From: Trichostrongylus colubriformis
Taxonomy: Eukaryota; Nematoda; Chromadorea; Rhabditida; Trichostrongylidae
Direction: 5' to 3'
Assembly: GCA_963978905.1 (NCBI GenBank)
Contig: OZ022256.1
Location: 49,462,001-49,526,000 of the forward strand
DNA length: 64,000 nucleotides
This document shows positions 10,765-23,703 of this stretch, one piece after another; within the stretch, counting starts at the first letter, position 1; the number at the start of each line of letters is the position of its first letter. The translations under genes and the position numbers were made by a program. Under the pieces are notes generated by a model, which ran no database searches, was not told the DNA's origin, and worked only from the letters and a program-made list of their open reading frames with translations.

Positions 10765-13700
10765 GGCGGGGCTGCAGACATCCAGCCTTATTGTTAGTGC
10801 ATTTGTAAAACTCCCAAAAATCTCTACATCTTTGAGGAGAGCGATCACATCGAATCATCTACGGAAGCCTTCGCAAAGTGTTCTATTCACAACCAAAAAG
10901 TTAATGAAAAAAGTTTTTGCTGAAGATACGGAGAAGAGGAGATCATCTTAGTCAATTCCATAGCAATCAATCAAAACAAGGTATGAGTTCATGGCGCAAC
11001 CCGCAAAATTGATAGATTGCTCCCTCTACACGAGCTGTGAACCACGTGGTTCATAAAAGGAGGCAACAAAAACTTCTTCTTCGTGAAGAGCTGCTTCTTA
11101 TAACTGAATAGAGTCCACTGAAGCAATTACTCGGGGTAGGATTGATGACGGCTGACGGGTTGTATAAAAGTGAAACGATGTAGGCGAGCGAGTCCATGGG
11201 CGCTGAGAGTGTCATTAACCTCGACATGAGGATATCCGTAAATAGCCGTGGATTACGTGCAGTTACAGCCGCTGGCCATCGTCTGTCGTCTTTTGAACTT
11301 CAGCGAACATCGCGTTGTTATTGACGACGACGTTGTCGATGAATACGAATGTTTTGCTCATAGAAGCGAGAAAGAAGCGTCACGATCAACCACGCCCGCC
11401 TCCGCCGCTCCTGCTGCTCATCCGCCTTCGGCGGCCACATGCAATCAGAGGAAGGATTGGAAATGGAGTTGTTGTCGACGAGTTCTCGAATCTACAGAAG
11501 CCTTCTGAAAAAGTTTTTGGACACGTTTGAGTATGCTAGCATTCTGTTATTTCTTGATGCCAGACTAACAGAATTTCGAAAAAGTGCCGTCTGCCAATGA
11601 ATGAAGAGACCCCGCCTACTGCAGCACAAACTCCGCCCTCATAAAAACTGTTTTCATCGTATGCAATGTGATTTTTGCTTTTAGCATGCCTTCAAAGAAG
11701 CTTCCCAAAAGCTTCCGTCTTAAAGAGCCCCCCCCCCCAGTCCCTTCCAGAATGATGACTTTCTATTAAAACGCTCGGAAATCCTTGAATAAGGACAAAG
11801 TGGCAGTGGCATTTTCGAGACCTGTTCTATGCAGCATCTTGAAAAATTGGTGAATAGGCGCTCTGATGGCAATGCGGTGCACTGCAGTACTTTTAAGTTG
11901 ACCTTCTCACCCATAGTGGAGACTGTGCCTCAACAGTGGTGTTGAAATATGCACAATGTTCTGAGCAAAGTGGTAAAAATGGGCTCCCAGCGCCTCGATC
12001 ACCCCCGTTTTCTCTGTTCAGGATTTCCGTCAGCGCCAGGGTCACAAAGTCTTGTCGTCTTCTCAGCTATAGATCTGCCAAGTGAGTGTGGTACAGCATT
12101 CTGCACCGCAAAGGGAATGTTACCGCCATTTTTTTATCGATTTCTGTGAATCTATCCGACCAGAGGTTGGATTATAGGGGTGTGTGTCAGGACCGTCGAA
12201 TTGGGTAGCGAAGCCAATTCACAGTGGGGCCAATGAGACTTTTAGCGAGCGGCGACATTGTTCGCGAGGCGCGCTGACCTAGTTAGACCGTCCTGACCAC
12301 ATCCAGCTAAGCCAAACGCTTCTCCTTATCTAGGGTGCATAGCGCTAGGCCAAGAAGGGTGCCATAAAATCTGCCGCTTTCTACGATGGTTAGCCTAGAG
12401 GTCACTATCAGTGCCAATCAAAGTACCGCGTGCGGCGATCTGTAACTTTAGCACGGGCATATATCCCCGCCCCCACCCTACATTTTCTTGGATACGGGCA
12501 TGTGCTCACTCAGATCAGCGACTTCCAGGTCACTCATGGTTTCCAGAGACATCTGCTTATCCCTCAACTGGTAATGTTAACAATTAGTTCGGTTTATTTA
12601 CAGACGTAGTCAAAAACTCTGCTTGTTGCACGCCTTAATTAGCCTATAAATAGCCAATTATTGGGTGTAGGCTGGGACACACGAATCAAGGCCTCAGCCT
12701 GTAACAACCTGTGACTTTTGTCCTGTGATATAAATTATTCAGACAATTTGTTATGTAAATCTTATACTCTTGCACGTCTGTTGTTGTGTTGATGAATGAT
12801 GATGATGATGATATAAATGAAGTGTATGATGATTTAAGGGATGTGCATGGTCATTGCGTGACCTAGTGGCCCTACTGACCGGTGTCCTAACCGTCACCCC
12901 CAATTATTGCCAGTTTAGTGCATTTTTGACATTTGTCAAATCGCGTGCGGCATTCTCGTCTTTCAATCTCACGCGAAGGTTTGTTACATCAATTAAGCAA
13001 TACTTGTAGGCTACACAAGTCTTAATTAGGCTTAAGCATCTATAGCCCACCTAAAATTTCACGTCACACCCTACGATGGCGCTGAAGAAGGAAGAAGTTC
13101 CATAATTCGGTTTGAACAGCGTTTAGTATAGAAAGAGCACGGGTTAGAGGTCAATATGATGCGCAATAGTTTCTTGACCTTTTAAATGAGCTTTGAGAAG
13201 AAATAAATTTTTTACAAAAAGTTTGTTACCCTCTTTGAGATCGAGGTTAAGATTAGGACATCCACTCGAGATTAGAATTCTCGGTAGGTTTTAACGAGAA
13301 AGTTCGACTTTACTTAGGAAAAAGTATTAAACAAGAAATAAAGTTAATTAGTAAAGGATTAAGCATACAACGAAATTGCAAGTTCCGTGAGACTTCAAGA
13401 GTCAATCAGCCAAAAGAAGAAAGTGATCTTTGATGAGCTCCAGTTAACCCTATGATTTCATTACGCATGAGAGACCACACATCCGTAAGCTATTCATAGA
13501 TCACTGCTCCAGAATCCTAGTAGTGCGTTAAACGACGTCATCGATGGTGATTTAACGATTCTGTGGCTAATGTACCATTCACATGCAATGCTGGAGTCAG
13601 GTGGTGCACATGCCTCAACGAGTTCGTCGTGCCGAAAACTGCCAAAATAGGATGCAATGGAAATAGGGTTATCGAATACATATAGCAACCCATGCTTCAA

Positions 13701-14080
13701 CCTGATCAGTATAATTAGAAAAATTACGGAAAGTTCTATCCCAGCCGGAAACAAACGGCAAGTGAAAGAATGAGAGAGTCATCGGCGTTTCAACAATTCG
13801 AGGAAAACTGCATTTCTCGCTATGGAACAAAAAAAAATTTCGCAAATAATCCATAACTATCGTTTTTTTTATTATTTCAAATGATAGGAAAAAGGAAGAC
13901 GAGTCTCGCTGCAGAACTCTACCGCCTGGAAGCTCTTTATTTCATCGAGAAAATGGTTAGGATCCCTCTCAGCAACAGCAGTCCATCTTACTCCTTTCAT
14001 ACAAATCGTCGTATTATATAATACATAAATGATTAGGATATTTTTGATTTTCGATGTTTTTGGTTTCTAAGTCGGCAGCA
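10765..14080. other. Gene-poor interval
   Basis: No supported gene. There is an 11-C run at 11728-11738 and a short GATGAT microsatellite near 12797-12811. The frames at 11248-11530 are two shadows of one GC-rich stretch without splice signals I can trust. Confidence 0.4.
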
Positions 14081-14178
14081 AATGATTATGTATCTGAAAC
14101 ATGGAAACTTCGTTCAACTCCCAAGGCTATCCCCTTAAATTTCAGTTTACCTGGATTGTATGAGGATATTTTACCCAT
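14081..14178 (+). pseudogene. Duplicated coding-like fragment (disrupted copy)
   Basis: This 98-bp stretch is about 90% identical to 16778-16876, which encodes an open frame ending LPGLYEDILPM. Here one extra C (ACTCCC for ACTCC) breaks the frame after about 12 codons, though GGATTGTATGAGGATATTTT is kept exactly. The parent gene is not identified. Confidence 0.45.
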
Positions 14179-14363
14179 AACTTAACTTTTCTGTGATAGC
14201 ACTGGTATACAGCGTCCAAAACAGCCGTTGGGAAGAAATACAAAATTCTATATGGTCCCATATGTATATGGTGACAGCGATACTCTCGGTGTATATCCTA
14301 TAGTATTTTTTCCAATCAAAAACGAGGACTACAGTTGGAACCTATATGAAGCGGTTAGGGCAT

Positions 14364-14536
14364 CGCCAGACTTAGCGATTTTGAGATTCTGCACTTTTGT
14401 GCGATTTTGCGGTGTCGCGCCTCCACACGCGAAATTGCGGCACTGCACAACCTAAAAGTCGTAGTATCGCGTGCGAAAGCGCGACGCCGCAAAGTTGCAG
14501 AATGGCAAAATCGTAAAATCGCAAAGTCTGACGGCG
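14364..14536. repeat. Small inverted repeat
   Basis: The left arm (CGCCAGACTTAGCGATTTTG) and right arm (AAAATCGCAAAGTCTGACGG) are inverted copies. The central part also pairs (TGTCGCGC with GCGCGAC). It looks like a small foldback MITE; no clear target duplication was found. Confidence 0.65.
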
Positions 14537-14894
14537 GGCTTACTGTGGGCTGCGAGGTCATACTGTAAACCATGAACTTATCTCAAACGTTTCGACTTGC
14601 CCCCAGAAATTCAAAAATCCAGGCAATAGGATACCTTTCCATCCGTGATGGCCCACAATGACAGATTTATCTTCCTACATCAGAGCCTATTAGGGCGGTC
14701 TCGACCTTGTTTTCTTCCTGGACTACAAAAACTTTCGAATGGATCTGGATCATGGTCCGCTTCTGTTCTACTCAGACAGGTACGAGGACGAAGATGAGTA
14801 GCAGAAATAACTTCAAGTGTACATGTAAAAATGTAAACTCAATCGGGCAAAGATGGCCTCTAAGAAATAGAACATCACAAATAAACAACACATA

Positions 14895-16058
14895 CAGTAG
14901 CGCTCAAAGGTTTTCGGCCAAATATTAGGTTGATCGAAAAGTTTTGATAGGGTTGAGATTTTTTTCTATTTTATTTTACAACTCAGCGAGTAATGCAGGC
15001 TAATCAACAATATAATAACCATCGTTAGTTATAACATTGCCCCACCCAAGGGGCAGGTCAGCGATTCTCTTCTCCCAGAATTAGGAGGATTAGGAGTCAA
15101 AGAAGCCACCGACCACTTGTCCAAGGTGATCATAGTTGACGAGTTTTTTTTTTTTGCTAGGAAAGCCTTAGGGGCCGGAACAAGCGGTAATCTGAAGGGG
15201 CACTGTCAGGGGAATAGGACGGATGTGGAACCTTAACCCAACCTGGCTCTTCCAATTTTGCACGGGTCCCTCACATAGGTAAAGAGACCTGTGCAAAATT
15301 GAAGGAGCTAGGTTGGGACACGGTTCCACATGCACCCTATTCACCTGATACTGCCCCCTCAGATTACCACTTGTCCCGGCCCCTTGGAGCTTTCCTAGCA
15401 AAAAAAATTCGTCACCTTGAACATGTGGTCGGTGACTTCTTCGACTCCTAATCCTCCTAATTCTGGGAAAAGAAAATCGCTGACCTGCTCTCCAGGTGGG
15501 ACAATGTTATAACTAACGATGGTTATTATATTGTTGATTAGCCTGCATTCCTTGCTGAGTAATAGAAAAAATCTCAACCCTATCAAAACTTTCCGATCAA
15601 CCTAATACTTTTTTGTCATAACTTTTCTTCTACTTGACCTAATTTGACAAAATTTTAGTATGTGATGTCTGAACCTATTGCCAACATTCCCTTCTACTTG
15701 AGTGTTACAAGGATTCACTACAAGACCACCGAAAAAAATAAAAAGCTTGGTCAAGAAAAACGGCTTTCTTTACAAAAACAAAACGAGCAAGCCTCAGAGA
15801 ACATCAATACTTTGTAGAAGGACCATGACTTTTGATGACAGCGGCACAGCGAGACTGCATAGCGATGGCACTTCAAAAACAAAAAATTTCATATAACCAC
15901 GTAACCTACACCTTCGAGCGCCAAAATAGTATATTAATATGCAGTGTCTTCAAGTACAACATACTAAAATTTCTCTCAGATCGGTGCAGTCGCAAAAAAG
16001 TTACAAGTGAAAAACCCAAGTAGAAAACCATTTGACCGAAGACTTTTGAGCGCTATTG
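14895..16058. mobile_element. Tc1-like non-autonomous element (copy 1) with nested insertion
   Basis: The ends are CAGTAGCGCTCAAAGG and, inverted, CTTTTGAGCGCTATTG; both are bordered by TA. The interior matches the copy at 23704-24210 (for example CCTATTGCCAACATT, AAAAAATTTCATATAA). A palindromic mariner MITE (14925-15605) sits about 30 bp inside the left end; without it the element would be about 480 bp. Both copies retain a short similar reading frame (here 15702-15896), but nothing in it identifies a transposase. Confidence 0.9.
14925..15605. mobile_element. Palindromic mariner-derived MITE (copy 2, nested)
   Basis: Near-identical in layout to 4254-4943: TTAGGTTGATCGAAAAGTTT ends, TA on both sides (14923-14924 and 15606-15607), two inverted arms around a loop near 15275, and arms carrying the degraded transposase C-terminal segment. 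It interrupts the Tc1-like element, so it inserted after that element had settled here. Confidence 0.93.
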
Positions 16059-16777
16059 TATGTAAACTGCCAAAAAGAAATGTCGTGGGAGTGTCTAGTA
16101 AATGCGGCAAGGCAGTGGTGGAGATTAAATGTCACCTGTTAGCTGAAGCCATTTAGGCGGTTACATGGCTGGGCATATCCTCGTTACGTGGCCAACCCCA
16201 ATCGATTCTCTTGAATAGCTTCAATAACCACTTTCTAAGAATCAAACCATTCATAGAGTGGAACGCTTTGCAAAAGTGCTTAACAGCTCGACGAAATGTG
16301 TGCCATTTAGGGATAATGGCGACCTTTGAGAGATGAATTATAGGTATTTCGACTCTGACACGTTTTATGATGTGAGGAGCACACCATGTAATGGACACCA
16401 TTCCTGCGGAATCCAATAAAGAAACCGGGAGGGGTCGCGTAAAAAAGGAAGATGGGAAGAAATGATAGTTTCAAAGCGAACATTCAAGTTTGGAAGCGAT
16501 TATCCGCAGACGTAGAGAAACCCGTATCCAAAAGCGCGGTGTGGTCTGTAATCGCAGCTCCCGCGCATCTTTTCGAACTGCAACATCACCTTCCCGAGTT
16601 GCTCGCTAAAGGAGATGTAATTTGTTGTTTCGTAGGGTGATTTCATTCGTTCATGATTATGTGAATAAGTGACACGACAAACAACAGAAATCAAGTGAAA
16701 CAAAGAAGGGGAGAATAGGCGAAATGGTAGAAAAAGGTGTTTGTGATGAAAAAAATTCACTGGTTTCACACACTAGA
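16059..16777. other. Intergenic, no gene seen
   Basis: Overlapping short frames on both strands (16153-16416 minus, 16452-16640 plus, 16500-16769 minus) without recognisable motifs or consistent splice signals. Confidence 0.4.
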
Positions 16778-16876
16778 ATGATTATGTATTTGAAACATGG
16801 AAACCTCGTTCAACTCCAAGGCTATCCCGTCAAGCTCAGATTACCTGGATTGTATGAGGATATTTTACCCATGTGA
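16778..16876 (+). CDS. Short open fragment duplicated at 14081 (unknown)
   Basis: ATG at 16778 opens a 32-codon frame ending in TGA at 16874-16876; the end reads LRLPGLYEDILPM. The sister copy at 14081-14178 is frameshifted. Two copies 2.7 kb apart suggest a duplicated exon or a small repeated element. There is no splice or domain evidence that this is expressed. It may equally be a non-coding repeat whose frame happens to be open. Confidence 0.25.
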   Translation: MIMYLKHGNLVQLQGYPVKLRLPGLYEDILPM

Positions 16877-17246
16877 AAACTGAGCGCGTCTTAGCAAGGT
16901 GGCGTGTGTGCAATATCTAAGACGTAAAGAACTGCATACGTTACGGTAGGTCCTACTGTAGGCCAAAATCGCCATCTCCTGGTGTCTTTAACCAGGTTCT
17001 GTGATGAGGGGCTAGTCAACTTCTAGACCACCGTTGCTATCAACCTCGATAGCATTGCAGACACACCTCTTGAGAACGCTTGCTCATCCTATGACGAATT
17101 GGATTGTATAAACGGTCCTACCAGAAATCGAATCCACTGAATGATCACATCGGATCGTTTATCGGGATTCTACAGAATATGAGGCATTCTAACTGCGTCG
17201 CTGTGCTACCACCGCTCAAACCAGTCTATATGCTTAATTTAGGACA

Positions 17247-17486
17247 GGGTGTGTACCCTTATGTCAGGATTTTCGCACGACTACGAGCGGCGTGCGACGC
17301 AGTGTGCTAGCTATGCGCGTCGCAGTAGTTGGGTCTTGAAACGATTACACAGCAATGCTCAAGGTGCGATACGCTGTTGACTTGTAATCGCTTCGGGACC
17401 CAACAACATTGCGCCTTTAGCTCGTCCGCATTACTCCGCTTGCGATATGCCGCGGTGCGAAAATCCTGACATAAGGGTACATACCC
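17247..17486. mobile_element. MULE-like foldback element (copy A)
   Basis: The inverted ends are GGGTGTGTACCCTTATGTCA and its complement, running on into CAGGATTTTCGCAC. The centre contains ATCGCTTCGGGACCCAAC, shared with the copy at 37707-37945. Family membership is inferred from related copies with 9-bp duplications (41958-42230); here no convincing duplication remains. Confidence 0.75.
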
Positions 17487-18016
17487 TCTAAGCATGATGT
17501 CCTATATTTATCGCTCCACCTCTTGACCGTGAAAAAATTCGTGGATGTGAATCGGATTTCGACTTCGATAATAAAGAACATCAACTTGAGAAGCGAAACA
17601 AAGCATACATGACGTCGTGCAAAACTATAATTATCCACGTGTCCGATTGACGACCTAAATAGAATAAAATTCGGTGCTTAAATTGAATTAAATTAAATTA
17701 AATTGGATCATCGGTGCACGTTCAACAACTTTACGTCACGCTGTCATTGATGAAATACAAAAGGGAAATGAAAAAAATTAGTGACGTATTGAGGAAAGTT
17801 TTCTGTGAAAAGTCTTGAGTTGACGGAATGATTTATGTAGTTGCGCACACCACAAAGCAATGACGTTTCGTGGAAATGAGTGAGGGGGAAATTTTCTCGT
17901 AAATGTGGCACATGCACGCACTTAAAGGGCGTACTATTTATATCTTTGCAAATTTCTGCAAGATAATCGAGGAAATCATGTGCAATACTTACATATTTTG
18001 ATTACTAGTCGAATCA
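17487..18016. other. Intergenic with short AAATT microsatellite
   Basis: No gene seen. AATTA-type repeats occur at about 17680-17704. Confidence 0.4.
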
Positions 18017-18721
18017 GGTGCTATCGCAGTGATGGAGGAGGGCATCCCACTATGAATATTATTTTTATCTGTCTAAAATGGAAAAGGAAACCGTTTTCAC
18101 TCCCACCAAGATCTAGGCAAAAAGATACGCCTGCTCTGAGACACCGGAAGGGGGTAATTTTGGCCTACGGTAGAACAGACGTACTTCGGACGAGTTTAAG
18201 TGACCGCCACTGCACAAACTCGCCAATTTGACACCTTGGCATGGTGCCAAGAGGAGATGCTTCTATTATAAAGTTGTTTTTTCTTTACTTTTTCCTTTGT
18301 TCTTTCTTATATTGTTTCTAGATGTACTTACATGAATCTAATGTAGTTGGGAATGGCCACTCCACTGCGCTGGGAGTCAGGTGCTACAACTAACGTTGGC
18401 CCGCGGCTCGTCTTTTACAGCGGACAACTCGGAAAGTCAGTGTATTGATGCGAATGGGATGCGTATACACATCGCAGCGTTGCGCTTTTGAATCCGGTAT
18501 TTTTCACCGATTAATGCTTCTAACCTTCAGTGTTCGTTACAAAGTGCTCATTTCTTTGCATCTTCCTCTTGTTTCGGACCCCTTCCGGTTCCCTCAACAA
18601 CATACACCTGATGATTTTGATTTTGTATTATTTGAGTGTGCAGATTAACCCATAAAAGGTCCCTCCAAGATGCTTAAGTACGGAACTTTTCATAAGATGC
18701 CCCCCTCGTTGCTATAGCACC
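18017..18721. mobile_element. Foldback MITE, GGTGCTATCGC family (copy 2)
   Basis: The left end GGTGCTATCGCAGTGATGG and right end TTGCTATAGCACC are inverted. The flanks TCGAATCA and TTAAATCA agree at 6 of 8 positions. It shares AGGTCCCTCCAAGATGCTTA and TTTTCATAAGATGCCCC with copy 1 (6262-6463) but is longer, with about 500 bp of extra central sequence. Confidence 0.78.
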
Positions 18722-19376
18722 TTAAATCATTTGCACTTTGTTTGTTTACATATTATTATTTATATGTTATGCGCTCCTATACATATTTGTATATTTAGAA
18801 TGCTGTATTCATTTATAAACTCATACTGATCTCGTAACCATGCTCAATTATATAAATTCTATAGAGATCTCACGCATCAAATGGTTAGTAATGAAGTGTT
18901 ACCTCTTAGGATCTTTGCTAAGGAATTTTATAAGGTTACTTATTATTACATCAACTTAGCTGGATAAGACTAGCTTTTTCAACAATTTTTTGAGTTTCAA
19001 AAAGGGAATAGGAAAGCAAACGATTTCTGCCTCAATACCATGCGGTACGGGAGCCCATGGTTTCAGGTATACTGGGGAAGTATTTAATGCATTTAACTAT
19101 GTTTATGGTTTGGGTAGCTGTAGAAATAGGCGCCAGGGGTGCCAATTGCACAAAATCTGCCACCTACGTACTACTCTACTTGTGGCCAAGTCGAGATGAC
19201 TTGTTCCAGGCTACCAACTGAAAGAACTCTACAGGAGTTCGAGTGGTGAGTTATTGAACAGTGTTATAGACTGCAATAGATGGCATATAATCGAATGAGT
19301 CGCTAACTGATAAATTGACATTTCATGGTTGGAGTTAAACCAATAGGGACAAGGATTACGCCAAAAACATTATTAG
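18722..19376. other. AT-rich intergenic stretch
   Basis: No gene or repeat that I can support. Confidence 0.35.
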
Positions 19377-19882
19377 AGGCACATTCCAGGATTACCTTGA
19401 GTGGATTGAAGAACTGAATTGTTGAATTAAACGTATTGAGTAATACGCTGACAAAGAAAATTCCGAAATAAGCCCCCGAAATGGCCAAAGTAAGGCCCCT
19501 CTACATATGTATGGGCTTGCACGAGATAACCGCGTGAAAAGAACTTTTGAATCAGTTCTTGCTGATGGTATCATAGGGATCTCCAGTATAACATCTGTTT
19601 GCTAATGTCCGTCTCCTTTATCATTGGTATCTCTTCCTTATCTTATGTTATCACAGAAATCGTAGGCCTCATTTGCCACGGTGTTGCCACCGTTGCCATC
19701 GTCATTGCCAACAATCACGTTTGGAGTGGGCAGGTTGGGCTGCTAGGTGGAGTCATGTTGGCTTCATTGGCCCTGCGCGCTCAGCAACTGACACCTATGT
19801 CCCGGTAAAGGTACAGCCTACTGGCTGTGGGTATCTGACCACGGCGGGAGCTGTCATAGCTGAATAATTCTGGAATATGCCT
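19377..19882. mobile_element. TTAA-type element (diverged copy)
   Basis: It begins AGGCACATTCCAGGATTACC after TTAG (19373-19376) and ends TTCTGGAATATGCCT before TTAA (19883-19886). The right arm shares GGTAAAGGTACAGCCTA with the copy at 34101-34587. The left and right interiors no longer pair well, so this copy is old or rearranged. TTAA targeting is the hallmark of piggyBac-type transposition. Confidence 0.65.
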
Positions 19883-19886
19883 TTAA

Positions 19887-22800
19887 TAATAATGGAGCCG
19901 AAGGGGCCATGATGAATCAGCTTGGAGAGTTCGGAAACAGTTACCAGCACGTTGACCACAAGCTTCCTGAGATACGTGATACACATAGATATCGATCGAA
20001 TGATTACGGTTATATATTGAAGCACAAAGATTTGTCCCACAAAATTCACAGAGATGAGATAATCAAAGGAAGTGATACACAAGTTATTATCAATGGTATC
20101 TTCAAGAAGATTGCGACGAATTCTGAGGCAGCAGCAGTTGGGATATGCCAGTGCTCGGCAAACCAAATTTTCGGCTCAGTTGAGCAGAAGCCTTCGCATA
20201 TGGTTGTGCGAGGAAATTTTGGCGTAAACGAATTCCACAAGTGAATACGCCGATGATGAGCTTCAGTCCCGCCAAACTGAGAAAAAATGAGTGCAAAATG
20301 TGTAATCAAATTCCTAGAAGTGCATACGACTTATCAGATTTCGGATACTGTAGTCAGCGATGAAGCGGTTTATAATGAAGAGAGCATAATTTAGAGGAGG
20401 CTAGAGACCCAAAGTCATTCTGTGCAAGTCACAGGACCAAATCGTGTCCAGGATACCTTATGGGCCCCTAAACAGATTCTGAGCCACTTTAAAGAATTCG
20501 GAATCTCATGGAAGTTTCTCGAAAATAAAAATGACTGAAAAGAATGGAAAGAGCAAAGAAGGATACAGCGTTGGGAAGATTTCAGAGCGTTTCCTAAGAA
20601 GAACTTTAGATGTTGCCTCAAATTCAACCTTCCCAAAAAAGTCGTTACGTCACTAATCGCTTCAAAATCCCATGAAGAGGAGTCTACTTCGGAAAGTGCA
20701 AGCGTTCAAAAAGAGCAGTCGCCATGATGGGTAGCCGACCATTCGTTAAAGAAAACAAAGAAGAAGTGGCGTTCACACTTCTTTGTTTCCTCCCCCCTAG
20801 ATCTTTTCCCTAAATCTTTTTTGATATAGTTTATTTGTTTACAATTGTTTATTTCTTTGTAGTTGTTTTCTTAACTCGTCATGTTGCCTTTTCATCAGGA
20901 AATCTTATCAGGAAAAAAGTTCCAAAAAGAAAAAAATTTGAAGTTTTGAAATCTTCCGAATAGATGTGTTCTGAGTGGAAGTGTATGTAGCCCAATCCTT
21001 CACCCGTTCCCTACCTAAACGCCGAGAACTCCCCCTAATTTTTGCTCCACGAATGTTTCCAAAATTAATGTTCAGATTTGTTAAGTTTCAAGCCATAGCA
21101 AGCATAATATAAATCTCATAGCTGCGTGGGAAGAGTCACGAAGAAAAATAATTTTCATAAGTAGCTAGGACATTCTATCCGACCCCGCCCACTCACAAAC
21201 CACACCTCTTACGGATGAGGCTACGAATCGCTACTCCTGAACTCGAAGCCACGTTCGTGCTCACTTGCAAACAATCTATCCAACAAGCCGAACGCAGTCT
21301 CCAACGATTGCCTCACTTATTGACATACCTTCATTGTGTGCTCCGTACCAAAAGGCTAGACAAATGTTTTTCAGACCACTCTCAAAAATTAATAAGTTTT
21401 TGAAAACGTCAAGTCAAATAAATGTCGAGCTCATGACTTGAAAACAATGGCGTACTTATGCAACGTTCGAAAAACGAACTTGTAAAAAATAGCCCGACGG
21501 AAATGGAACCCATTCAACGCTGAATGAGTCCCATTACAGCGGTCTTCTTCTTTTGAGGTTAATTGCAAGAAACATTAGAAAAAAGACTTTGACGCTGTTT
21601 TACTCAATGGCGATCGATTCCTTCGACTCACTTTCTCAAAGTCTGGCCCTTCATTGCATAATACTCAACGCATTCATTTGTTGGTGCCATTGTAGGTGGA
21701 AGTAGAAGTGTAAGTGGAATGCATGGCGCATCCCAGACAAGGATCGATCAGGGCTACATGCTTTATTCCATATCTTCTTACTTATATGCATATCATCCGT
21801 GCCCAACCTCGCAATTAAAAAAGAGTAGCAGTTAAATGAAGCTGATAATAAAGCAAGAAAGGAATAAGAGAGAAAAAAGGGAGAACAACATGGCCTTAAA
21901 CACATACTATTTTCTCGACAATGTTGAATGGAAGTTGAAAGCATGGCCTACTCCACAGGGATCGATGTACTTATTGTTTAATACGCATTGCTTAATTACA
22001 ATTGACAAGAACAAACACCGCGAAAACAAACAAACAATTCAGAAAGGGGTAGAGCTGGGAAAACGACACTGAGGTTGGTCCGAGAGCTGATTCTCCAAGA
22101 GATTGGTTACAGCAGGACAAATGTGGGGAGTTCGATGGAAAAGTGTAGCCAATGGGCGAAAAACGATGTACGCGTACTGGGATGATGAGTTGGTGAGCCC
22201 CATGGATGAATGTGTGTTGCTTGAGAGGAGTGTCACCAGAGAACGAGACAACGGAGAATTATACGGAAGTTGTGTTTTGGAATCGATTCAAAGACGCTAG
22301 ATGTATGTATGTATGTGTGTCCGCGTGTATGTATAAAAGGGCCGCTTGCACTACCAAAAGCAGCAGCAGCTGCTACTGCTGCTGCTGCTGCTGCTGGTAT
22401 TGCTCTGAGCGCATTCCTAAGGGCTGTTAATGTCCCACCAGAACCGCTGGCACTTGCCCTCCTTGATCAATATAGGTCAAGTGGCCCATTTAACCTCTCA
22501 GATTACATCAGGTAAATGGTCTTCAAAAGAATTACAAAGTTATTTCAATGCCCCTTGGCCCTTCCCATCTTTCGGTCTAAAGGCTCTTATCCTGCGAAGC
22601 AAATCTAGTGCCAATTATACCCTCACCCAGGAGGTATCGGACACATGCTGGCCCCCTTGGGACCCGATCCCGAAGCCATTATGCTGCCTTTTCCCCACCT
22701 TTCACTCGATCAATGAAAACAGCTTTGACCGCTAAAAGGTAATGTAATAATACATTCTTCCTCTCCGTTTTGGGATGGAAGAACGAATATCATTTTCTCT

Positions 22801-23014
22801 TTATTTATTACTTCTGTCTCTTCTCCTCAGGAAACTCAGAAAATATTCATCTCAAAAGTCGTAGGAGAACATAATTTATTCAAACTAAAGATTTTCAACG
22901 AAATGGCGTTCAATACGGAAAAATCAAGGAATATTGTAGGAGTTCAGTAAAACAAACGGAGTAGGCATCCTTACAAGGCATTTATGAAATAATATAATGG
23001 AGTGCAAAACATCC
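19887..23014. other. Gene-poor interval
   Basis: No supported gene. A SINE-tail fragment (GCATGGCGCATCCCA then GATCGATCAGGGC and CTTTATTCC) lies at 21720-21770. A CTG/CAG microsatellite lies at 22352-22396. The overlapping frames at 22206-22515 are that triplet repeat read in two frames. Confidence 0.45.
22352..22396. repeat. CAG/CTG triplet repeat
   Basis: AGCAGCAGCAGCTGCTACTG followed by an uninterrupted run of CTG units. The CAG part and the CTG part are complementary and could fold on each other. Confidence 0.9.
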
Positions 23015-23086
23015 TGGAGGTATGGGGAATTGAACCCCAGCCCTCTCCCATGCTAAGGGAGCGCTCTACCACTGAGCTATACCCCC
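23015..23086 (-). tRNA. tRNA-Ala (anticodon AGC)
   Basis: On the minus strand a complete 72-nt cloverleaf forms. The acceptor GGGGGTA pairs with TACCTCC and includes the G3-U70 pair that marks alanine tRNAs. The D arm is GCTCAGTGGTAGAGC, the anticodon arm CTCCC-TTAGCAT-GGGAG gives AGC, and the T arm is GGGGTTCAATTCCCC. The internal B box is GGTTCAATTCC. A TTTT polymerase III terminator follows within about 6-9 nt (forward 23006-23009). There is no intron and CCA is not encoded, as usual in eukaryotes. It stands alone. Confidence 0.97.
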
Positions 23087-23703
23087 ACACGTCCCGATCC
23101 ACTTCACACTGCAGACATTGATGAATGAGCAGATGTATGGATACACCGCCTATTGCATTATGTCTAACCTATCGAACCTTCTGGAAGAAATCCTTCACTT
23201 TACTATGAGCTAACTTACAATTTCATGTGTCGATGTTGGTTACAAGGCTCTACAACTGACAGCTTTTATTGACATCTCAGAGCTGCTTCGTGGCAAAGCG
23301 TTGAATATGTAAGCTGCTTCGTTTTGCTCAGCTGCTGAAAATCCTCGTTGCCATCTTGACTCAGTAGAGCTCTTTTCAATTAAGCTAAACATTCTACAGT
23401 TTTTCAGGATACTTGTATGACTATTCCACCCTCAGTCAGTAAATGTGATACGGGTAGAAGTCGAGGCGCCAATCACAGAACCAAGGGATCAAAGATGAAA
23501 TATTAATCTCGCGCGATGCCACGGTTATGGTAATCCTCCTATCACTTATTGATACCTACTTCTACTTCGATTTCGTATTGAGATGGAATGCATGACGCAT
23601 CCCAAGAACGAGACGATCTATGTCGGAAGCCTCATACTCTTCGAAAAAATGAATAAAATTTAAACGAAGCAGCCACAACCGGGGAGAAAGGTAATGGGAC
23701 ATA

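Noticed and set aside
15702..15896. Similar short frames in both Tc1-like copies as a transposase relic
   Set aside because: The similarity is explained by the nucleotide identity of the repeats; no catalytic or DNA-binding motif is visible.
22206..22515. Two overlapping plus-strand frames with cysteine or alanine runs
   Set aside because: Both are readings of the CAG/CTG triplet repeat.
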